Position numbers and translations under genes: made by a program. Below, in pieces: positions 1-5,339 of a DNA stretch of 5,339 nt (positions are counted from its first letter, which is position 1; each line of letters begins with the position of its first letter). The DNA lies in the NCBI GenBank assembly GCA_030431085.1, contig JAUIJW010000170.1:1-5339 (forward strand). Reading direction: 5' to 3'. Origin of the DNA: Bacteroidia bacterium. Lineage in GTDB: Bacteria; Bacteroidota; Bacteroidia; Flavobacteriales; Flavobacteriaceae. A model generated the notes under the pieces. That model saw nothing but the letters and a program-made list of their open reading frames with translations, ran no database searches and was not told the DNA's origin.

Positions 1-2408
1 GCAAAACCCTTTTCACCAGTGTATAAAATCTTATAGTGTTTTTCTAACCTTGCTTTAAGGTAATTGGCGTTGAGTATAGCCATAGTTGTTGCCTGTGTTA
101 AACCTTCTTTACCTAACATTTTAATATAGCTATAAGAAATTAGGTCGACGAGGGCAGAACCAAATGGGGCAGACGAAATGGCTGTAATAGCCTCTATACC
201 ACCTGTTTTAACAATTGGATTAGACGGTAAAAATTTGGCCAAATGTTTAGCTACACAAATTGGGCCAACACCTGGGCCACCACCACCATGCGGTATGGCA
301 AAAGTTTTATGTAAATTTAAATGACAAACGTCTGCACCAATAACGGCGGGATTGGTTAACCCAACTTGTGCATTCATATTGGCACCGTCCATATAAACTT
401 GACCACCATTATCATGAATAATTTTTGTAACTTCTTTAATGGTAGATTCGAAAACTCCATGTGTAGAGGGGTAGGTTACCATAAGCGCTGCTAAATTGTC
501 TTTATGCAGTTGTGCTTTTTCTCTGAGGTCTTCTACATCGATATTACCATTTTCTGAAGTTTTTGTGACCACCACTTTCATACCTGCCATAACTGCAGAA
601 GCTGGATTAGTACCATGAGCTGACGCTGGTATTAAACAGATGTTTCTATAAGCTTCATCATTAGATTGGTGATAAGCCCTAATAACCATTAAACCTGCAT
701 ACTCACCTTGAGCTCCAGAGTTAGGTTGTAGCGAGGTTGCCGCAAAACCAGTAATCACGTTAAGCTGATTTTCTAAGCCTTTGAGCATTTCATGATAACC
801 CTGTGCCTGAAATACTGGAACAAAGGGGTGAATTGAGTTCCAATTACTCATGCTTAAAGGTAGCATCTCTGTGGCTGCATTTAATTTCATGGTACACGAG
901 CCTAAAGAAATCATAGAATCTGCTAATGAGATGTCTTTTCTTTCAAGTCTTTTAATATAACGCATCATTTCTGTTTCTGAATGATATTGGTTAAAGACTT
1001 TGTTTGTTAAGAAAGTGGATTTTCTTTGTAGGTTTTCAGGAATGGATAGGCTAACTCTACAATCTTTTATTTTAAACGAGAATTGATTCTCAGCTTCAGC
1101 TAGAATGGCAATAATTTCTTCGATATCTGCTAAAGAGGTGGTTTCATTGATGGAGATACCAATAGTGGTTTCATCAATGTACAAGAAATTAACCTCGTTT
1201 TGTTCTGCAATGTCTTTAACTTTATCGCTGTTGGTTACAGAAATTTTTAGTGTGTCAAAGAAGTTTTCGTTACGTTGTTCTAAGCCTAGTTTAAGTAAGG
1301 CATCATTAAGAATATTAGCTAATGAATGTACTTGACGGGCAATATATTTTAATCCGTCACCACCGTGGTAAACAGCATACATCCCTGCCATAACCGCCAA
1401 TAAAACTTGAGCTGTACAAATGTTAGACGTAGCTCTTTCTCTTTTAATGTGTTGTTCACGAGTCTGTAACGCCATTCTTAACGCTCTATTTCCATCGGCA
1501 TCAATAGTCACCCCGATAATTCTTCCAGGGATTAAACGTTTAAATTCATCTTTGGTAGCAAAATACCCTGCATGAGGCCCACCAAATCCTAAAGGAATGC
1601 CAAACCTTTGTGTGGTACCAACAGCTACATCTGCACCCATTTCAGCGGGAGATTTTAATATAGCCAAACTTAGTAAATCTGCAGCAACCACAACTTTTAC
1701 ATCACTTTGGTGTGCTTTATCTATAAAATCTGTATAATCATGAACGCCGCCATGTTTAGCTGGGTATTGCACAATAGCACCAAAATAGTTTTCATCTAGA
1801 ACAATGTGTTCATGTTGATCAATAACTAATTCAATATCTAAGGGCGTGGCTCTTGTTTTTAAAATATCAATGGTTTGAGGTAAAACATCTTCGGATACGA
1901 AGAATTTTAAGGCATTAGACTTTTTTTGTGCTCTGCTCCTTCCATTTAAAAGCATGATCATAGCTTCGGCGGCAGCTGTACCTTCATCTAATAATGAGGA
2001 GTTGGCTAATGGTAAACCAGTAAGATCTGTAATTACAGTTTGGTAATTTAATAAGGCTTCTAGCCTCCCTTGCGATATTTCTGCTTGATATGGTGTATAT
2101 GAAGTATACCAACTTGGATTTTCAAAGATATTTCTTTGAATAACTGCTGGTAAATTGGTGGCATGATAACCTAAGCCAATATAAGTTTTAAATTGTAAAT
2201 TTTTATTTCCTAACTTTTGAATATGTGTAGCGAATTCATTTTCACTTAAGGCCTCAGGTAAATTTAATGAATCTTGCAACCTGATATCGTCTGGTATAGT
2301 ATTGTAAATTAATTCTTCTAATGAAGCAACACCAATAGTTTTGAGCATCTCATTAATCTCATTTTTACGAGGCCCAATATGTCTTAATACGAAAGAATCT
2401 GTCTGCAT
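1..2408 (-). CDS. gcvP: Glycine dehydrogenase (decarboxylating), P-protein of the glycine cleavage system; C-terminus cut by window edge
   Basis: This PLP enzyme decarboxylates glycine and passes the aminomethyl group to the lipoyl arm of GcvH, the first step of cytosolic glycine cleavage. I read the minus frame codon by codon: 802 complete codons and no stop or frameshift. It begins MQTDSFVLRHIGPR. The N-terminal half contains YHATNLPAVIQRNIFENP, the stretch SYTPYQAEISQGRLEALLNYQ, and TTQRFGIPLGFGGPHAG near residues 263-280. The C-terminal half contains SLGSCTMKLN (501-510), SGAQGEYAG (564-572), HGTNPA (598-603), MDGANMNAQ (673-681) and the PLP-lysine motif HLNLHKTF with Lys701, followed by the glycine-rich PHGGGGPG (706-713). 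This is the single-chain P1+P2 form, usually about 950 residues, so roughly 150 residues are missing at the left edge. The start is fixed by an in-frame TAA 15 nt upstream (2424-2426). No gcvT or gcvH is in the window. The family assignment is essentially certain. Confidence 0.97.
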   Translation of the reverse strand, partial: MQTDSFVLRHIGPRKNEINEMLKTIGVASLEELIYNTIPDDIRLQDSLNLPEALSENEFATHIQKLGNKNLQFKTYIGLGYHATNLPAVIQRNIFENPSWYTSYTPYQAEISQGRLEALLNYQTVITDLTGLPLANSSLLDEGTAAAEAMIMLLNGRSRAQKKSNALKFFVSEDVLPQTIDILKTRATPLDIELVIDQHEHIVLDENYFGAIVQYPAKHGGVHDYTDFIDKAHQSDVKVVVAADLLSLAILKSPAEMGADVAVGTTQRFGIPLGFGGPHAGYFATKDEFKRLIPGRIIGVTIDADGNRALRMALQTREQHIKRERATSNICTAQVLLAVMAGMYAVYHGGDGLKYIARQVHSLANILNDALLKLGLEQRNENFFDTLKISVTNSDKVKDIAEQNEVNFLYIDETTIGISINETTSLADIEEIIAILAEAENQFSFKIKDCRVSLSIPENLQRKSTFLTNKVFNQYHSETEMMRYIKRLERKDISLADSMISLGSCTMKLNAATEMLPLSMSNWNSIHPFVPVFQAQGYHEMLKGLENQLNVITGFAATSLQPNSGAQGEYAGLMVIRAYHQSNDEAYRNICLIPASAHGTNPASAVMAGMKVVVTKTSENGNIDVEDLREKAQLHKDNLAALMVTYPSTHGVFESTIKEVTKIIHDNGGQVYMDGANMNAQVGLTNPAVIGADVCHLNLHKTFAIPHGGGGPGVGPICVAKHLAKFLPSNPIVKTGGIEAITAISSAPFGSALVDLISYSYIKMLGKEGLTQATTMAILNANYLKARLEKHYKILYTGEKGF

Positions 2409-2432
2409 ATTTTTGTCTGATTTTTAGGTCTA

Positions 2433-2460
2433 CAAAAGTACTTATTTTTGATGAATACAA
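2433..2460 (-). promoter_or_regulatory. Bacteroidetes-type promoter of gcvP
   Basis: On the minus strand, TTG (2460-2458) is followed after 17 nt by TACTTTTG (2440-2433). This matches the Bacteroidetes primary sigma consensus TTTG/TTG-N17-23-TAnnTTTG. Transcription would begin near 2426, giving a leader of only about 18 nt before the ATG at 2408. That leader is A-rich (CAAAAAT next to the start) and has no Shine-Dalgarno sequence, as is usual in this phylum. The match is by eye and the start site is inferred. Confidence 0.6.
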
Positions 2461-2506
2461 GAGGGTTTAAATTGCTAATAATTATATAAATATTTACCTA
2501 TTTTTA
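2443..2506 (+). promoter_or_regulatory. Candidate promoter region of the UbiA-like gene
   Basis: Two partial matches to the Bacteroidetes promoter face the plus-strand gene. TATTTTTG at 2443-2450 is a full TAnnTTTG -7 box, but the nearest TTTG (2412-2415) is 27 nt upstream, which is too far. TATTTTTA at 2499-2506 lacks the final G but has TTG at 2472-2474, 24 nt upstream, and would give a short leader like that of gcvP. Neither is convincing alone, and the real promoter could be either. The stretch between them is AT-rich with no other recognisable site. Confidence 0.3.
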
Positions 2507-2524
2507 CAGTTATAACCTAATCAG

Positions 2525-3349
2525 ATGTCCTTGGTAAGACGGTACTTCAATTTTTATATTTCTGCTAATATTCATGTAGCATTGGCCGTGTGGTGCTTGG
2601 TTAAAATTACCTTAATGATTTATGGTATTCAAAGTGATTTAACACCGTTTTTTTGTTTTGTAGCTACAGTAACATCCTACAACTTTATTCGTATTTATCA
2701 TGCCAAAGAACTAAAACCTTTTATGTTACAATGGACGATAAGGAATCAATCGATTTTAAAAATTGTAATTGGATTAGGATTGGTTGTGTTGGCTATTTTA
2801 TCTGTTCAATTGACGTTATTATCTTGGGTTTGGATGATTGTTTTTTTTGCCGCCACTTTGTTTTATATAATTCCATATTCTAAACATCGGCAAAGTTTAA
2901 GAGGAACAGCTGGCGTTAAATTGTTTCTAATTTCATTAACCTGGGCTGGGGTTACGGTTATATTCCCACTAGTTCAAAATCATATAAGTTTAGACATAAA
3001 CGTGGTTTGGATCTTTTTGCAGAGACTACTTTTTGTTATAGCTATTACCATTCCGTTTGATATTAGAGATGTAAATTTTGATAATGAAAGATTGCATACT
3101 TTACCTCAAAAATTTGGTATTACCGGAGCAAAAATAATTGGTTATTCATGTATGATGATATATTTGATGATAAGATTTTTAATCCATCCTTTTTATCCTC
3201 TTTGGATAGATTTAATCTTGGTTTTGTTGGTTGTTTTAGGGTTGTTTTTTTCGAGTCAAACACAATCTAAATATTATGCAAGTTTTTGGGTAGAAGGTAT
3301 TCCCATAGCATGGTATTTTATACTATTACTCGATAAGTTTGTTTTCTAA
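2525..3349 (+). CDS. UbiA-family prenyltransferase-like polytopic membrane protein, first Asp-rich motif absent
   Basis: This 274-residue protein is very hydrophobic, with about eight or nine membrane segments (near 13-33, 40-58, 76-95, 98-117, 129-150, 160-178, 200-219, 224-243 and 256-273). The segment FDIRDVNFDNERLHTLPQKFG (178-198) matches the second Asp-rich motif of UbiA-type prenyltransferases, with Asp179, Asp182 and Asp186 followed by the TLP...G signature. The first motif, normally NDxxDxxxD in the second helix, is replaced by SYNFIRIYHAKE (51-62), which keeps Asn53 but has no aspartate. UbiA enzymes move an isoprenyl chain from a diphosphate to an acceptor in the membrane, using Mg2+ held by both motifs, so activity here is uncertain and the substrate unknown. 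It is not clearly MenA. The start is fixed by an in-frame TAA at 2513-2515. It is divergent from gcvP and its 3' end overlaps the convergent cytochrome gene. Family membership is likely; function is open. Confidence 0.8.
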   Translation: MSLVRRYFNFYISANIHVALAVWCLVKITLMIYGIQSDLTPFFCFVATVTSYNFIRIYHAKELKPFMLQWTIRNQSILKIVIGLGLVVLAILSVQLTLLSWVWMIVFFAATLFYIIPYSKHRQSLRGTAGVKLFLISLTWAGVTVIFPLVQNHISLDINVVWIFLQRLLFVIAITIPFDIRDVNFDNERLHTLPQKFGITGAKIIGYSCMMIYLMIRFLIHPFYPLWIDLILVLLVVLGLFFSSQTQSKYYASFWVEGIPIAWYFILLLDKFVF

Positions 3350-4843
3350 AATGAGTAGATGAATATTCTTTTCATGCCACAAACTCCTGTTTTTTTTGGG
3401 TACGGGAGTGAAATTATAAGTAAATGAAGATAAGGCAATATCGATGTCGCCATCATGATCAAAATCACCATCATCCATCAAAAACCATCTCCCGAGATGA
3501 ACATCAGGAAAACTTTTAGGTTTAAAGTCTATATCACCAATATTCTCTAAGTAAATAAAAGGAAGACTTTGAGCATTCGTATAATCTGGAAAGGTAGAGA
3601 TAATGGCTAAGTCAATATCATTGTCCTCATCGTAATCATGTGCTAAAAAACGTGTAGCACCATACATGGGATAAAAATATTTTTCTGTAAAATTAAGGTC
3701 ACCATCATTGATAAAAATACGAAGGCCATGATAAGGTTTAGGTGTGTAACTTAGATCGGCATTATCACCATGTACAGTAACAATGTCTAAATGTCCGTCT
3801 TTATTCATATCAATCATTTCAAACCAACTGCTGCCATATACAGGGCTAAATGATAAAACTTTTCTAGGTTCGAAATTTAAATGCTCTTTTTGAATGAAAA
3901 TCATAATCGATTCATTGCCTTGCGTGGTTAATGCTATAATATCTAGCAAACCATCATTGTTAAGATCTTTTAATTGTGTTTTAATCACACCTGCGTATGG
4001 CCAAATTGTCTTCTGGATATAGGTGTTTTTACTTTCATTTTTAGAGAAAAGACTTAATCTACCGGTATGATGACCAAATTCATTGATTAAAATTTCTGGC
4101 TCATTGTCATTATTGAGATCAGCTAAATTTTGATAAACCGGCCTATGTAGCTTATAAGGTAGTTCTATACCGTTTAAATAACTATAACCAGTGGCTTTCT
4201 CAGAAGGGTCCAGTTTGCCAATAACAGTATACAATTCTAAAGAATCAAGTTGAGTATGGGCAATTATCGGACTTTTAAATTTTTGTTTAAAAAGTGTTTC
4301 TTGAGTGTTAGGGTAGAAATCTAAGAAATCGCCATAAATATTGGCTAAAGTAAATTTATTTTCTTGCCATTTTAGGTAAGTATAATTAGGGGTTTTATCC
4401 CTATCAATAGTATAACTTAATCTATTGAATAGATTTAATGAATCTATGCGGTGAGTTGTAATTTTAGGCAAAGTATCTGGCGCTTGGTTTATTATGTACC
4501 GCTTAAGAATTTGCCAGTCTTTAAAACTAATGGTAGGTTTAAGCGGATAGACATTGCTTTGAGCAACCAATTCTGCTTCTTCTAATGTCAATCCTTTGAA
4601 TGGATTAAAATTATTTTCACGGATGCCCATTCTGGCAGCCATGTCTGGAAGTACTTGTTGTTGCCAAATAAATTTTGGTAGTTGGTTAATCTTTGGAGCT
4701 TGATGGCACGAAGCACAGTGCCGATTAAATAGGGCTTCACCTTTTATAGGATTTGAAGCTGAGTTAGTGCAAGCGGTTACAAAAAAAAAGGCTAAACCAC
4801 TAAGAATTTGAAATAAGTTTCCAACTCTTAATTGCTTAGCCAT
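3326..4843 (-). CDS. Lipoprotein with N-terminal monoheme cytochrome c domain and C-terminal FG-GAP/VCBS beta-propeller
   Basis: The 505-residue product starts with a signal peptide ending in a lipobox, VTAC, with Cys25 as the lipidated residue. CASCH (43-47) is a heme c attachment site. A likely distal Met ligand lies in VLPDMAARMG (64-73; Met68 or Met72), and the cytochrome domain seems to end near residue 120. Five Ca2+-binding loops of the DxDxDGxxD type follow at 242-250, 293-301, 345-353, 403-411 and 460-468, spaced 51-58 residues as in FG-GAP propeller blades. Residues 124-235 look beta-rich and may form one or two more blades without the loop. The only cysteines are 25, 43 and 46, so each has an assigned role. 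Residues after Cys25 (TNSASNP) lack the acidic surface-export signal known from flavobacterial lipoproteins, which suggests a periplasm-facing anchor. It lies 19 bp after the zinc-ribbon-like gene, and no TAnnTTTG box was seen just upstream, so it is probably co-transcribed. Electron-transfer partner and role are unknown. Confidence 0.85.
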   Translation of the reverse strand: MAKQLRVGNLFQILSGLAFFFVTACTNSASNPIKGEALFNRHCASCHQAPKINQLPKFIWQQQVLPDMAARMGIRENNFNPFKGLTLEEAELVAQSNVYPLKPTISFKDWQILKRYIINQAPDTLPKITTHRIDSLNLFNRLSYTIDRDKTPNYTYLKWQENKFTLANIYGDFLDFYPNTQETLFKQKFKSPIIAHTQLDSLELYTVIGKLDPSEKATGYSYLNGIELPYKLHRPVYQNLADLNNDNEPEILINEFGHHTGRLSLFSKNESKNTYIQKTIWPYAGVIKTQLKDLNNDGLLDIIALTTQGNESIMIFIQKEHLNFEPRKVLSFSPVYGSSWFEMIDMNKDGHLDIVTVHGDNADLSYTPKPYHGLRIFINDGDLNFTEKYFYPMYGATRFLAHDYDEDNDIDLAIISTFPDYTNAQSLPFIYLENIGDIDFKPKSFPDVHLGRWFLMDDGDFDHDGDIDIALSSFTYNFTPVPKKNRSLWHEKNIHLLILENKLIE

Positions 4844-4862
4844 TTAATAAAGTGAGATTATT

Positions 4863-5339
4863 TTATGAAAAAAGTTTATCAATTTTAGCTTTTTCTTCTT
4901 CTGCTAAAACATTGTCGATTAAAATTCTACCACTATGTTCATCTGTAATGATTTTTTTTCTAGCAGCAATTTCAACTTGTCTTTGCGGCGGAATGGTAAA
5001 AAACGAACCGCCAGAAGCGCCTCTCTCAATAGTAACCACAGCCAAGCCATTTCTTACATTAGAGCGTATTTTTTTGTAAGCTTTTAATAACCTTTCATCA
5101 ATAGCTTGACTAAATTCTTCTGATTTTTGTTTTAATAAAGCCTCTTCTTTTTCAGTTTCTTCTAAGATTGAGTTTAACTCATCTTGTTTATGTTTTAAGT
5201 GAGTTTCTTTTTCTTTGATTTTCTCTTTAGCCGCAGAAATAATTTCATTCTTTTGAGCAATTTTCACCTCAAATTCTTTGATGTGTTTTTCTGCCAGTTG
5301 AATCTCAAGATCTTGATATTCAATTTCTTTTGTTAAAGA
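4863..5339 (-). CDS. C4-type zinc-ribbon family protein (CdsZ/CT398/HP0958-like), cysteine-less; N-terminus cut by window edge
   Basis: 158 C-terminal residues are visible. The frame runs open to the right edge, so the GTG at 5265-5267 is an internal valine codon (KEFEVKIAQ), not the start; family members are about 250-260 residues, so about 100 are missing. Residues 1-75 of the visible part are Glu/Lys-rich with heptad character and fit the long antiparallel coiled coil of this family. Next comes the conserved ERLLKAYKKIRSNVRNGLAVV, then the ribbon domain GASGGSFFTIPPQ...RKKIITDEHSGRIL. In canonical members the two knuckles are CxxC and CxxC; here they are SGGS (5004-5015) and DEHS (4932-4943), and no cysteine remains in the visible part, so zinc is probably not bound. 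Homologs are proposed chaperone- or regulator-like proteins (flagellar or type III secretion in HP0958 and CT398); the role in Bacteroidota is unclear. It is probably the promoter-proximal partner of the cytochrome/propeller gene. Confidence 0.88.
   Translation of the reverse strand, partial: SLTKEIEYQDLEIQLAEKHIKEFEVKIAQKNEIISAAKEKIKEKETHLKHKQDELNSILEETEKEEALLKQKSEEFSQAIDERLLKAYKKIRSNVRNGLAVVTIERGASGGSFFTIPPQRQVEIAARKKIITDEHSGRILIDNVLAEEEKAKIDKLFS

Noticed and set aside
1105..1335. Plus-strand open frame of 76 codons inside gcvP
   Set aside because: It is fully antisense to an intact, well-conserved stretch of gcvP, and its product is a low-complexity Ser/Leu-rich sequence with no recognisable family.
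2409..2524. Possible glycine riboswitch ahead of gcvP
   Set aside because: The whole intergenic region is 116 bp, the inferred leader is about 18 nt, and no paired, G-rich aptamer-like sequence was seen.
2841..2848. T8 run in the UbiA-like gene as a slippage or frameshift site
   Set aside because: The frame is continuous through it, and runs of this length are common in AT-rich genes coding for Phe in membrane helices.
2653..2883. Plus-strand open frame of 76 codons within the UbiA-like gene
   Set aside because: It lies in another frame of the membrane-protein gene, whose own frame shows clear family motifs; no independent start signal was seen.
3383..3409. Inverted repeat ACTCCTGT / ACGGGAGT with an 11-nt loop, 33 bp past the stop of the UbiA-like gene
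   Set aside because: The 8-bp stem (one G-U pair) is not followed by a T-run on either strand and sits within the cytochrome-lipoprotein coding sequence, so it cannot be called a terminator.
4852..5079. Plus-strand open frame of 75 codons opposite the zinc-ribbon-like gene
   Set aside because: It is antisense to a conserved coding region and shows no recognisable domain.
4863..5267. Zinc-ribbon-like gene as a complete 134-residue protein starting at GTG 5265-5267
   Set aside because: The frame stays open for 24 more codons to the window edge and encodes conserved coiled-coil sequence (TKEIEYQDLEIQLAEK), so the GTG is internal and the gene is truncated by the window.

Overview
The window looks like chromosomal DNA of a flavobacterium (Bacteroidota, probably family Flavobacteriaceae). 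The signs are low-GC sequence, a Bacteroidetes-type promoter (TTG-N17-TACTTTTG) with no Shine-Dalgarno sequence before gcvP, TAA as the stop of all three genes whose end is visible, and proteins that resemble flavobacterial families. This assignment rests on recognition by eye; no search was run. No RNA gene, mobile element, CRISPR array or phage feature was seen.

Layout, left to right. Positions 1-2408 (minus strand) hold 802 complete codons of gcvP, the P-protein (glycine decarboxylase) of the glycine cleavage system. The frame is unbroken and its C-terminal end lies beyond the left edge. Positions 2409-2524 are a 116-bp divergent intergenic region with a good gcvP promoter and weaker candidates for the opposite gene. 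Positions 2525-3349 (plus strand) encode a 274-residue polytopic membrane protein of the UbiA prenyltransferase type, which keeps the second Asp-rich motif but not the first. Positions 3326-4843 (minus strand) encode a 505-residue predicted lipoprotein that joins a monoheme cytochrome c domain to an FG-GAP/VCBS beta-propeller. It overlaps the membrane-protein gene tail to tail by 24 bp. Positions 4863-5339 (minus strand) are the C-terminal part of a coiled-coil protein of the C4-type zinc-ribbon (CdsZ/CT398/HP0958-like) family in which the zinc-binding cysteines are gone.

The zinc-ribbon-like gene and the cytochrome/propeller gene are 19 bp apart on the same strand and are probably co-transcribed. 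gcvP and the UbiA-like gene are divergent and have no evident functional link. The window is mostly ordinary core genome. The points worth a second look are the cytochrome-propeller lipoprotein, the cysteine-less zinc ribbon, the UbiA-like protein with a half-lost active site, and the convergent gene overlap.
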